A DNA stretch of 64,000 nt from Ahaetulla prasina. Lineage: Eukaryota > Chordata > Lepidosauria > Squamata > Colubridae. The DNA lies in the NCBI RefSeq assembly GCF_028640845.1, contig NC_080543.1:4727959-4791958 (forward strand). Reading direction: 5' to 3'. The position numbers and the translations under genes were made by a program. Below the pieces are notes generated by a model that did no database searches, had not been told where the DNA came from, and was given only the letters and a program-made list of their open reading frames with translations. Every line of letters begins with the position of its first letter. The first letter of the stretch is position 1. Below, piece after piece: positions 45,701 through 59,659 of the stretch.

Positions 45701-48700
45701 CTGACCAAGGCCAATCACCAGGAGATGGATATGTGTCGTGGATATGTCCACCACCTGGAGTTATTTGTAAAAATAATAGAGGGATCCGAATAAAATGCAC
45801 ATTTGTATGGCCATGGATGGTGGCCAAAGACACATGCCTGTTTTTGATCTCTTTTTCAGAAACAGTCACCCCAAATTCGTGAAAGGATCGCAGAGGCTGT
45901 TTCTGACTTTAGACGATCTAACTTTCGTGAACACCAAAATCAGTAGAATGGTAAACGCCTATGGAGATTCTCCGTCATCCAAGTCGTGGTTTGTCCCAAT
46001 TTTGCGTTTTTTTTTTAAAGAGGCAACTGGACTTCCTGGTTTTTCTCTGAAGACGTTTCGCTTCTCATCCGAGGAGCTTCTTCAGCTCTTCAAAGACACA
46101 GGCCACTCTTTCGAAGACAGCAAAGTCCACATCTTGGACAGAGAAGACCGCTGGTGTGAAAGAGGGGTCTAAGAGGCCATCTGTATCCACCCTCTCTCAG
46201 CAGAGGGGGAGGGATATGATATCATCTATCTCCAATCTACAGTAGTGGCCAAAATTGTGGAAACCTTTTTGGGAAAAGTGCATTTTCTAAAACTAGCTAA
46301 TAACACCACTTTTTGGGGGGGAGTAGTACCATAAAGTTATATATCAGTAATGGAAAGATAATTTAATCAAGAATGCAATGCAATAACTTTTATGAAGGAT
46401 TTGCTGTTAGAATAGCAGCCACAGTATAAAGAAGAAAAGTGAAACATGTAGAAAAAATGAGATCTACAAAAATGATCCCCATGTCAGTTAATTCTTAGTT
46501 GGGTAACCTTTAGCATGAATTACGGCCTTACAACGTCTTTCCATGGAGTGAACCAAGTCTTTTAGTTCTGTAGCTGTTATAATGTGAAACCAAGATTGAA
46601 GGATGGCTTCAATTAACTGGGTTTTATTGCTAGGTCGTTTCTGACTAACAAGTGTGACTAACGTCTTTTTTTTTAATAAAAAAGTTTTATTTTTACATTC
46701 ATATCCAACAACTCATCCAATGTACAGTCATTTCTGCTTATTTGAAAGACTATACACAAGAAAAATATATTTTAGAATGGAAAATGTGGATTGATTGATT
46801 GATTGGCTCCAACACTGGAAATTTTTAAGAAAATGTTGGATAACCATCTGACTGAGATGGTGTAGGGTTTCCTGCCTGGGCAGGGGGTTGGACTAGAAGG
46901 CCTCCAAGGTCCCTTCCAACTCTGTTGTTATGTTATGTTATGATTATATTCAAAATAAGTATCAGATAAAAAAATATTGAATAGCATATGAGTAAATTTA
47001 GGAAATATTTTGTATTAGATATATTTTTGAAGGAGAGGGGAATTGAGAGTGTGATTATATGTGGAGTGACTAGAGATTATAATTTAAGATTTATTTTGGA
47101 TTATGATTGTTAGTTTTGATACCCTGCATTTTGTTCTGGGAAGTCGGGTGTGTGTGTGGGGGGGTAAGGGGGAGGGGAACTGGGGGGTGGGTTGAGGGTA
47201 GAGGATGGAGTGATGGTTAATATACAGGGATTATTGAAAATGTATAAATATAATTAATGTAGGGTCGGGTCTGCCCAGCTACCATTTTAGAATGGTGGGG
47301 AGGGAGGAAAGAGGAGAGAGTAGGAGGTAGGAAAGAGGAGAAGAGGGGTAGAAGAGGGAGAAGAGGAAGGAAGAGGGGTAGAAGAGGGAGAAGGAAGGTA
47401 TAGGGTGGAGGGAGGAGATGATGTAGATAAGAGAAGGGGAGGAAGGTCTGGAAAGTAGAAGAAGGTAGAAGAGGGAAGAGAGTTAAAAGGAGGGGGTGGT
47501 GACTGGGCAAGCCCGACTAATTGTATATGACTGTACTAACAAGTCTTTAGTCGGCTCCATAGATTTTCAATTGGGTGAAGGTCTGAGCTATTCCCAGGCC
47601 ATTCCATCAGAAAAAAGTTCCAGAACAAAAAAAAGTGGTGTTATTAGCTATCAACCCTCAAAAACATACTTTTCCCAAAAGGTTTCCACAATTTTGGCCA
47701 CATGGAGGTTTTGGCTAACTGGAGATTTATCAGTGTTCCTGGGGACACTGATAAATTTCCAGGTAGCCTCAACGACTCTCTAAAACACTGGTGTCAAGGC
47801 CCAGGGGCCGGATCCAGCCAATGGGGTGCTTAAATCTGGCCCGCGGGGCTGCCCTGGATGACCTCTGGCAATAAAAATGGAGGTAATGAGGGTTGCGCGT
47901 CACCCCGAGCTCCATTTTTGCTAGCAGAAGGTTGCAGGAGGCAGTCCCAGCTGAAAACGGAGCTCGGGAGCCCGTGTTCGCTGGCGGAGCATTCGGGCCC
48001 ACGGTGGAATTCACATAATTTACCTACCGGTTCGCCCAGCACCGAAAATGTGAGCGTGCACATGGACACGGCCTTCCGCGCAGGTGCTTTTCTCACACAC
48101 GCGGCTTGCACACATGCATGTGGCTTGAAAACGTGGATAAATGCGATAGCATAGCGCCGGGGCGAGTGGGTGGCCCACCCCACCCGCAGGTCACTACTAC
48201 CGGTTTGTCGGAACTGGTCTGAACTGGCTGAATTCCACCTCTGGTTCGGGCCACCACAGGTGCCCCCAACACAGTGATGTCATGCTACCCGTACCCACCC
48301 TGGCCACGTCCACCCGAGGTCAAACACAACCCCCATGCAGCCGTCAGTGAAATTGAGTTGGAGACTCCTGCTCTAAAAGAATGCAAATGACCAGCTCTGT
48401 CTGCAAGGAACATAAATCCTTCCATTCCCCACTGTTGTGTCCATGCCCCCCCCCCTGGCCCGAGCCGGGCCTCCTGCCAGAAAGTGACTTGGAAAGTGAG
48501 GGGGAAGGGCCGACAGGATTTACTTCGGGAGCACCGGCTTCCTTGGGTCAGCTCCAGGAGCCAGAAGCAGGCCAGGTGGAGGAGATAAGCCTCCATCCCC
48601 TGACTCTTCCCCCCCCCCCCCAAGGACACACCTCCATACCCAGCTGATGGCAATCAGGCCTGGCTGGACCCTAGGTTTCGTAGGCAGGAGAGGCGGGAAC

Positions 48701-51700
48701 AACAGAAGCAGGGGTGGGGCAGGCCTAGGAAGTGCTGAGTCATGGAGCCACACCCCACAAGATATAAAGGCAGCAAGAGCTGCTGTGCCTCTTTGTAGCA
48801 GGCAAATTAACTGCTTAACTAAGAGCAGAAGTACTGTTTGACACATCAGCGTTGAGGGAGATTACAGAGAGACTTGGCAGACGCTCGCTGTTTTGCTGCC
48901 AGAGCTGATAGTGCCGGCTAATTAAGCCATCGCTCGGATGGAGGCAAAGGGGGAGAGAACACCCACCATCCAGTCAGAGTCGAAGAAGCCTCTCGGATGA
49001 GAAGCGAAACGTCTTCAAAGAAAAACCAGAAAGTCCAGGTGCCTCCAGAAAAAGCACCTTTGGGACACTAGAGTGGTAAGTCATATGGGACTGTCGCTTG
49101 CTGACACCTTAAAGGGGTGTGTGGCCAGGTATCCAAAAAGTCACGATTCTGGTCGGTTGCATCAGACATAAGTCCCTTTTTTTTCAGTCCTGTTGTAACT
49201 TCGAACATAAATGAATGGTTGTGTGATGACCCAGGGCGCGACACAAAGGCAACACAGCCAGAGAACCGATGTGAGTCCCTTTATTATCGCCAACTGTGCC
49301 CCCCAATGTCCCTTTCAATTCTCCAGCCTGGAGAGAGAGCTCTTCCACCCACCTGTAACAGTCCTTGGCTGACAATATTTCAGCCCCAAATGTTGTAAGT
49401 TGCAGAAAACTTCCAACTAAAAATCCAGCAAGGCAAGACCAGGGAATTATATTTTGCAGGGCAGTAAATCAAACTTGTTGGGAGGATGCCAGGATTCAAA
49501 GAAACACCAGATAAACTCAGCGTTTGTTCCCGACAACCGCTCCTCCCATTTGCCTCTCCTTTTAAACTCCATCAGCAGCTGTGCCTTGTAAAGAGGATCC
49601 GGTCCCTTTCTTCCCTCGTAAGCCACGCAACCCACTCATGTTGCTCTCTTCTCCATTCCTCCCTGCGCTGCCTGGGATGAGGAGGGGCTGGGCCTTGGTC
49701 TTCGTCTGAACTCCCTCTCCCTTGTTCTTCCTCTCCCCTGCTCTGCCCAGCCTGACTTTGCCCTTCCCCAGTTTCTTCCACAGCCAATAGATCCCCTCTC
49801 TCACTCTCTGTCAGCTGTTCCTCTTCCTCTTCCTCTTCAGATTCCCACAGGGGCCAGACAGGTTGCAAGTTGAGGACTGCCTCTATATGTTCTTTGCCCC
49901 ATTGGTTTCCATCTTTGCTTAATCTCTTGCTGTGATTGTTTGCCTTCACAGTGGTTAACTCTGGACAATCTCAGTGAATCGAGAAGCTGCTCCGAAGTGC
50001 ACAGCTTGAGATCCGTGACTCACTCGTTGTCGGTGAAAAGCACAACTCTAACCTACGAAACCTCGAATGTGGCTGTGTATGAGGTAACGTATAATGTGTA
50101 TAAGGAACGTGGTGGCTCAGTGGCTCAGACGCTGAGCTTGTCGATCGAAAGGTCGGCAGTTCAGCGGTTCGAATCCCAAGTGCCACGTAACGGGGTGAGC
50201 TCCTGTGACTTGTCCCAGCTTCTGCCAACCTAGCAGTTCGAAAGCAGGTAAAAAATCCAAGTAGAAAAATAGGGACCACCTTTGGTGGGAAGGGAATAGC
50301 ATTCCATGCACCTTTGGCATTGAGTCACGCCGGCCACATGACCACAGAGACGTCTTCGGACAGCGCTGGCTCTTCGGCTTTGAAATGGAGATGAGCACCG
50401 CCCCCTAGAGTCAGGAACGACTAGCATATATGTGTGAGGGGAACCTTTACCTTTATGAGGTAACAGGGACCTTGATGAAAAATGAGCAATGAGCATTTTT
50501 CAAGATGCCTTCTCGATCAATATCGATAAAGGCCAAATTAGGGCTATAGACAACAGATAATATTAGCTCTGTAAGGAAGACCAAGAAAGCATGTACATCA
50601 TTGTATTTATTTATTTTATTTTTTTAAAATTTATTTTCCACATTCATTATTTTCATAAATAACTCAGGGCATCGAACACGCCTAATACCCTTCCTATTCT
50701 GGCCACATAAATGTGTATTTTTATTTGATTTATTTATTTGGATCCCTCCTTTATTATTTTTACAAATAACTCGGGGCGGTGAAAATGTCCGACAGACCTT
50801 CCTCCTCCTTTTTTTCCTCACAACAACAACCCTGTGAGGTGGGTTGGGCTGAGAGAACGGGATTTGCCCTAAGCTACCCAGTTGGCTTTCATGGCTAAGG
50901 TGGAACTAGAACTCACCGTCTCCTGGTGTTTTTGGCCCAAAGTCACCCAGCTGATTTTCATCTCTAAGGTGGAACTAGAACTCACTGTCACCTGGTGATT
51001 GGCCAAAAGTCACTCAACTGGCTTTTGTGGTGGAAATAGACTCACCATTTCCAGGTGATTGGCCAAAGTCACCCAACTGGTTTTCTGTGTTTAAGGTGGG
51101 ACTAGAACTCACCATTCCTGATAATTGGCCTAAAGCCACCCAGCTGGCTTTCATCTGTAAAGTGAAACTAGAACTCACCATCTCCTGGTGATTGGCCAAA
51201 GTCTCCCAACTGGTTTTCATGCTTAAGGTGAGACTAGAGCTCACTGTGTCCCAGTGATTGGCTCAAAGTCATCCAGCTGACTTTCATGCCTAAGGAGAAA
51301 CTAGAACTCACGGTCTCCTGGCATCTAGCCTGGTGCCTTAACCACTAGATCTTTTATTGTAAAGCTATAGTAACAAAACCTTGCAAGTCTGAATGTACTC
51401 CCCCCCCCATTTTTATTTTCATGAGAGTGGGGCCAGTCTGAGGTGTTTTCTCAAGTTATTTTCTTTGTCTGGGCTCAATCCCCGTTTATCTTGGTAAGAT
51501 CCAAGCGACTGATGTTATGAATGGGCCTTACAACTGGTGGTTGCGCTTACAACTGTCATAGTCTGCCCACCATCCACAGATCACAATTCAAGTGATTCGC
51601 AACCGCATGTATTTACAACGGGTTGCGATGTCCCACGATCATGTGATCACCATTGGTGACTTCCGATGAGCAAAAAATCGATTGGCAGGAGCAGATTTGT

Positions 51701-54700
51701 TTTAACAAGCGCACGACTCACGTCATGGACGCAGTGAAAACAGTGGTAAAATCAGGCCCAACTCCCTTAGCGATTTAACAATGAAGGATTGCTTAGTGAA
51801 GGATGTTCCTGGTCCCATTTGTGGTTGTAAGTCGCGGACTACCCATAGTTAGTCTCTGTCTTCTTTAAACTTTGGTTTAAAAACTGGGGAGGGATTAAGA
51901 CATTTTAGCAACGGGTTCTCTGCCCAGTTGCTGGGTGGATGTGGCCAGGGTAGGCGTGGCATTTTCAGCCTCCCCAAGCTCCAGAGGAGCCTCCCCCAGG
52001 CTCTGGAGGCCCTCCGGAGGGTAGAAACGGGCCCGTTTCTGGACTTCTGGAACTTTCGGGAGGCCCAGAACCTTGGCGCGGGCGCTGAACTTACCTGGCA
52101 TCCAAAACGGGCCATGTGGAGACTCCTGGGAGGGGAAGGGAGGAATGGGCGGGGCCAGCCAGTCCTTGCAACGACTGGTTCGGCAAACCAGGTGTAAAAT
52201 TAGCATCCGGTTCGCCCGTATTGGTCCGAACCGGCTGAATCCCACCCCTGTTTAAAACCTCTTGCTCTGCTTCAACAGGGTGACTGGGTATGGCTGAAAA
52301 AACTCGAGACCGCAGTGACCGCTGATTGGAAACAACGTGCAACCCCTGTGCTTACTAAGGTACGTAGCTCGGGAGTGTGGAAACAGTGCCCCGCCTACAC
52401 GCCTTAACCGGGTGTTTCTCCTCGTTCTCTTCCTTTTCGATTTGTCTGCAGGTGAGGGAGTTACGCCATGAAAATGTGAATCGGTTCCTAGGTCTTTTAT
52501 CCGACACGGGAGTTTCTGCACTTGTGATGGGCTTCTGCTCCAGGGGAAGTCTCCAGGACTTGCTACAAAACATGGACATAAAGCTGGACTGGATGTTTAA
52601 ATCATCCCTTTTGCTGGATTTAGTTAAAGTAAGCCTCCTTCTAATTTCTTGATTTGTCCTCGCCCTAAGGTTCTACGTTTAGGCAAAAAAACCAAAGTGC
52701 ACAGATACCATATATGTGGTACCTTGCTCAATAGAATAGAATAGAATAGAATAGAATAGAATAGAATAGAATAGAATAGAATAGAAGAATAGAATAGAAT
52801 TTTATTGGCCAAGTGTGATTGGACACACAAGGAATTTGTCTTAGTGCAGATGCTCTCAGTGTACATAAAAGAAAAGATACGTTCATCAAGGTACAACATT
52901 TACAACACAACTGATGGTCAATATATCAATATCAAGGTTGACTCAGCCTTCCATCCTTTATAAGGTAGGTAAAATGAGGACCCAGATTGTTGGGGGGGCA
53001 ATAAGTTGACTTTGTAAAAATATACAAATAGAATGAGACTATTGCCTTATACACTGTAAACCGCCCTGAGTCTTCGGAGAAGGGCGGGGTATAAATGTAA
53101 ACAAAAAAATATATATATATAAATCATTAGGATTGCCAGCAACAAGTTATAGTTATACAGTCATAAGTGGAAAGAGATTGGTGATGGGAACTATGAGACG
53201 ATTAATAGTAGTGCAGATTCAGTAAACAGTCTGACAGTGTTGATGAATTATTTGTTTAGCAGAGTGATGGCCTTCGGGAAAAAACTGTTCTTGTGTCTAG
53301 TTGTTCTGGTGTGCAGTGCTCTGTAGCGTTGTTTTGAGGGTAGGAGTTGAAACAGTTTATGTCCAGGATGTGAGGGATCTGTAAATATTTTCACGGCCCT
53401 CTTCTTGATTCGTGCAGCATACAGGTCTTCAATGGAAGGCAGGTTGGTAGCAATTATTTTTTCTGCAGTTCTAATTATCCTCTGAAGTTTGTGTTTTTCT
53501 TGTTGGGTTGCAGAACCGAACCAGACAGTTATAGAGGTGCAAATGACAGAATCATTTGTCTGTGTAGTAACTGTGAGTAGCAACTGTGAGAGGGATCTTG
53601 GAGTCCTAGTGGATAACCATTTAGATATGAGCCAGCCGTGTGCAGCAGCTGCCAAAAAAGCCAACACAGTTCTCGGCTGCATAAACAGAGGGATAGAATC
53701 AAGATCACGTGAAGTGTTAGTGCCACTTTATAATGCCTTGGTAAGGCCATACTTGGAATATTGCATCCAGTTTTGGTCGCCACGATGTAAAAAAGATGTG
53801 GAGACTCTAGAAAGAGTGCAGAGAAGAGCAACAAAGATAATTAGGGGACTGGAGGATAAAACATATGAAGAACAATTGCAGGAATTGGGTATAGCTTAAT
53901 GAAAAGAAAGACTAGAGGGGACATGATAGCAGTGTTAACAATATCTGAGGGGCTACCCGAAAGAAGAGAAAGTCAAGCTATTCTCCAAAGTACCTGAAGG
54001 CAGGACAAGAAGCAATGGAAGAAAACTAATCAAGGAGAGAAGCAACTTAGAACTAAGGAGAAATTTCCTGACAGAACAATTAATCCGTGGAACAACTTGC
54101 CTCCAGAAGTTGTGGGTGCTCCATCATTGGAGGTTTTTTAAAAGAGATTGGACAAGTATTTGTCTGTAATGGTACAGGGTCACCTGCTTGAGCAGGGGGT
54201 TGGACTAGAAGACCTCCAAGGTCCCTCACAACCCTGTTGTTCTGTTAAAAAAAGATTGAAGGCCTATTTCATCCAGATGTAAAATTCAGTGCTTTATGTC
54301 CTTCAAATATGATAGATGATCCTAAAGGGAACTAGATGTTAGGTAGTCCTCAAGTTATGACTGTAATGGAGCCTGTCCTTTATGGCTGTAAGTTGTAACG
54401 GTTGTGGCCAACCTGATGTTACATTTTTATATTAAGTTGTTAAGTGAACACAACTCTTAAGTGCGACCCTACTTCAAACCCCAAGGAGTTAGACACGGTC
54501 AAGTCATTTATGGATGCTCAACCATCCTGCTTAAAGTAGCTTTCAAGCTTGCAAAAGGCCTCTAATTTTTTTTTATTTATTTAATTTTGTCACAATAGTA
54601 TACATAAACATTGTCATAGTAAAAAAAAATGTATCATGAAATATGTTTCAAGACACTTCCAATTTTACGCGGGAGAAAACCCGAATAACCAAAGACCTAC

Positions 54701-55312
54701 ATATATATATATATATATATTTGTTTTCTGAGGTTTTCACGGGTGTTTGTATATAGGTCTTTGGTTGTTCGGGTTTTCTCCCGTGTAAGATTGGAAGTGT
54801 CTTGGCGACGTTTCGACGAAGTCTCATTCGTCATCTTCAGGCTTCAGCTTCGTGCTTCTGGGAGCAATGTGTGATCGCAGCTGTTTAAAGGTTAAAAGGA
54901 AGAAACAGTTAAAAGGAAGAAACAGCTGCGATCACACATTGCTCCCAGAAGCACGAAGCTGAAGCCTGAAGATGACGAATGAGACTTCGTCGAAACGTCG
55001 CCAAGACACTTCCAATCTTACACGGGAGAAAACCCGAACAACCAAGACCTATATATATATATATATATATATGTGTGTTTTCTGAGGTTTTGGTGTTTGT
55101 ATGTAGGTCTTTGGTTATTCGGGTTTCTCCACATAATTGGAAATGTCTTGGTGACGTTTGAAGTCTCATTCATCATCTTCAGGCTTCAGCTTCGTGCTTC
55201 ATTGCTCCCAGAAGCACGAAGGTGAAGCCTGAAGATGACGAATGAGACTTCGTCGAAATGTCGCCAAGACACTTCCAATTTTACGTGGGAGAAAACCCGA
55301 ATAAGCAAAGAC

Positions 55313-55347
<35 letters not shown>

Positions 55348-55398
55348 TTCTGAGGTTTTCACGGGTGTTTGTATGTAGGTCTTATGTAACCAAAGACC

Positions 55399-55439
<41 letters not shown>

Positions 55440-57992
55440 GTAAAGGATATGCATAGCTATATTAATTAGATATAATAAAGAGAACAATAGGACAGGAACG
55501 GTAGGCACTTTTGTGCTCTTATGCACGCCCCTTATAGTCCTCTTAGGAATGGGGGGAGGTCAATAGTAGACAGTTTTTGGTTGAAGCTTTTGGGAGTTTG
55601 AGAAGAGACTATGGAGTCAGGTAATGAGTTCCAAGCATTAACAACTCTGTTACAGAAGTCATATTTTCTGCAATCAAGTTTGAAGCGGTTGACATTAAGC
55701 TTGAATCTATTTTTTGCTCTTGTATTATTGCGATTGAAGCTGAAGTAGTCATTTACAGGAAGGATATTGCAATAGATGATTTTGTGTGTTAAACACAGGT
55801 CATGTCGAAGTCGACGTAGTTGTAAGTTTTCTAATTCCAGGATTTCAAGCCTGGTGGCATAAGGTATTTTGTTGTTTTCGGAGGAGTGAAGAACTCTTCT
55901 AGTAAAATATTTCTGGACGCATTCTATTGTATTTATGTCAGAGATGTGGTATGGGTTCCAGACGGATGAGCAGTATTCGAGAATAGGTCTGGCAAATGTT
56001 TTGTATGCTCTAGTTAGTAGTGTAGAGTTTTTGGAAAAGAAGCTGCGTAAAATTAGGTTAACTACTTTTAGAGCCTTTTTTGCTATGTAGTTGCAGTGGG
56101 CTTTGGCATTTAGGTCATTTGATATGAGAACGCCAAGATCTTTGACAGGGTGAGGGTCGTCAGTAAGGTAATGACCATCAAGTTTGTACTCGTTGATACG
56201 ATTCTTTTTTTCAATATGTAAGACTGAGCATTTGCTGGTAGAGATTCTTGGATGTGGTCCCAGATTCCTTCAGCCGAGGAAACATACATCAGAATTCATC
56301 ACATTCACGGTATTTAATGCATCAAATGTAAATATGACTCCATCTGAATTTAAACAAACGATGTATCCACAGGAGTTTCCATGCAATCATGGCTGCCATC
56401 TTGTCTTCATTGACATTGGATGGTTCTGGAGTCAAACATTTAAATTTTGTCTTATCCCTGACAATTTCTTTGTGTCCCCTCCTCATTTTGGAGTGTGACT
56501 CACATATCCCCAATCATCATTCTTTTTTAGCGACCCCATAATCCCTTGCGGAGTGGAGTCTGGGCAACTGAATGGAGCTTAGTGTTTACTGGCCGGATGC
56601 CCTTCCCTGTCGCCAATGCGGAGTTTTGTTCCGCAGATATATTCTCATCAGTGCCCAGAGAGAGAAATATCTGCCTCTACCTAGGATCGAACTCACAGCC
56701 TCCTGATTGTGAGGCGAGAGCTCCACCTTTAGGTCAGCCACCACACCACTCCCCACATCCCCAACCATCCACTCTGTAAAAAAATGACCGTGGCCCTCAT
56801 AAAAATCAGTTTGTCCTGTTCCAGTTGAAGTAAAAATCTTGAGGGCCTATTTCTGAAGGTTATAGTAGTAGCCAAAATTGTGGAAATCTTTTGGGAAAAG
56901 TGTATTTTTGAGGTTTGATGGCTAATAACACCACTTTTTTTTCCCTGGAGTTTCAAGATAAAACTATTCCACTGCTGGAATGGCCTGGGAAGAGCCCAGA
57001 CCTTCACCCAATGGAAAATCTATGGAGCCGACTAAAGAAACTGGTTAGTCAGAAGCGACCCACCAATAAAACCCAGTTAATAGAAGCCATCATTCAATCT
57101 TGGTTTCACATTAGAACAGCTGCAGAACTCAAAGACTTGGTTCACTCCATGGGAAGACGTTGTAAGGCCGTCATTCATGCTACAGTTTATCCAACGAAGT
57201 ATTAACTGACATGGGGATCATTTTTGTATATTTTGTTTTTTCTAGGGTGATAATTTTTGTATATCTCATTTTTTCTACGTGTTTCCCTTTTCTTCTTTAT
57301 ACCATTACTGCTATTCTAACAGCAAATCCTTCATAAAAGTTCTTGCATTGCATTCTTGATTAAATTATCTTTCCATTGATATATAATTTTATGGTACTAC
57401 TCCAAAAAAAAAAAAAAAGTGGTGGTGTTAGCTAGTTTTAGAAAATGCAAGTGCATTTTCCCAGAAGGTTTCCACAATTTTGGCCACTATTGTAGTTTAC
57501 TTTTTCTTCCGTTCTTTCTTCTATTGGCCAAAGAGGAAAAGTTTCTGGCCAAAGTTTCCCCTCCCCCCTTTTTCTTTTCCAGGGCATGAAATACTTACAC
57601 AGCCAGGACATTAGCCATGGGCGCCTGAAGTCTCGCAACTGTGTGGTGGATGGACGGTTTGTGTTGAAAATCACTGATTATGGCTACGGAGAGCTAATGG
57701 CAGCCCAGGGCGTCTCCCAGCATCAGGCCTCTGCAGAAGGTATCTCTCTCTCTCTCTCTCTCTCTACCTATCTATCTCTATCCATCCATCCATCCATCCA
57801 TTTATATCTATATCTGTCTGTCTGTCTGTCTATCTATCTATCATCTATTTATCCTTCATCATCCATCCATCTTCTCTATCTATCTATCTATCTCTATCCA
57901 TCCATCCATCCATCCATTTATATCTATATTTGTCTGTCTGTCTGTCTATCTATCATCTATTTATCCTTCATCATCCATCCATCTTCTGTATC

Positions 57993-58060
<68 letters not shown>

Positions 58061-58182
58061 ATCTATTCTATCTATCTATATCTATCTATCCATCCATCCG
58101 TCCATCCATCCATTTATATCTATATATATCTGTCTGTCTATCTATCTATCATCTATTTATCCTTTATCATCCATCCATCTTC

Positions 58183-58260
<78 letters not shown>

Positions 58261-58382
58261 ATCTATTCTATCTATCTATATCTATCTATCCATCCATCCG
58301 TCCATCCATCCATCTATTTATATCTATATCTATCTGTCTATCTATCTATCTCTATCATATCTATCTATCCATCCATCTTCTA

Positions 58383-58442
<60 letters not shown>

Positions 58443-58475
58443 ATCTATTTATCCTTTTTCATTCATCCATCCATC

Positions 58476-58570
<95 letters not shown>

Positions 58571-58603
58571 ATCTATTTATCCTTTTTCATTCATCCATCC
58601 ATC

Positions 58604-58658
<55 letters not shown>

Positions 58659-59588
58659 CAGGTAGCCCTTGACTTATGACGACAGCCTCAAATCTCTGTT
58701 GTTAAGTGATGCATTTGTTAAGTGAGTTTTGCCTCGTTTTATGACCTTTGAGTCATAAAACAACTGAGTGACAGCAGTTGCTAAGTGAGTAACCCAGTTG
58801 CTACGTCAACCTGGCTTCCCCATTGCTTGTCAGCCGGTCGTAAAAGGGGATCATGTGACCTTGGGACACAGCCACGGTCATAAGTACGAACCGGTTGACA
58901 AGCACCTGAATTTTGGTCACGGGATCACGGGGACGCTGCAAAGGTGGCAACTATGAAAAACGGTCATTGTAACTCACATTTTTCAGTGCCGTTGTTGTAA
59001 CTTCGGACGGTCACTAAACGAACTGTTGTAAGTCAAGGACTACCTGTGGCTGATTTATTTGCCATTCATCTCACGGTAAACAGCGACTTACTAGCAGTTG
59101 TTGTTTTTTTCTTAAGGAAGAAATTGAGCGCTTGGGTGAATTTCTATAAACGGCGTACTATGGAATTCTGGATATTATGCTTATATCGTTTTTAGGTTAC
59201 TGTGGAGTAGAGAAAGAGGCAATGACGAGATAGATTGTAGAGTTAGAAGAGACCAGGGGTGAAATCCAGCAGGTTCTCACAGGTTCTGGAGAACCGGTAG
59301 CGGAAATTTTGAGCAGTTCGGAGAACCGGCAAATACCACCTCTGGCTGGCCCCAGAATGGGGTGGGAATGGAGATTTTGCAATATCCTTCCCCTGCCACA
59401 TCCATCAAGCCACGCCACGCCCACGCCCACAGAACCGGTAGTAAAAAAAATTGGATTTCACCACTGGAAGAGACCATAGAGGTCTTCTGGTCTAACCCCC
59501 TTCTTGGTGTAGAGGCTGTCAGTACTTAATAATAATAATAATAATGATAATAATGATAATAATGATGATAATAATGATGATGATGATG

Positions 59589-59659
<71 letters not shown>

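Noticed and set aside
57586..58665. 359-codon open frame starting in exon 9
   Set aside because: Only the first 52 codons are the cyclase exon; the rest is the CTAT array after a valid splice donor.
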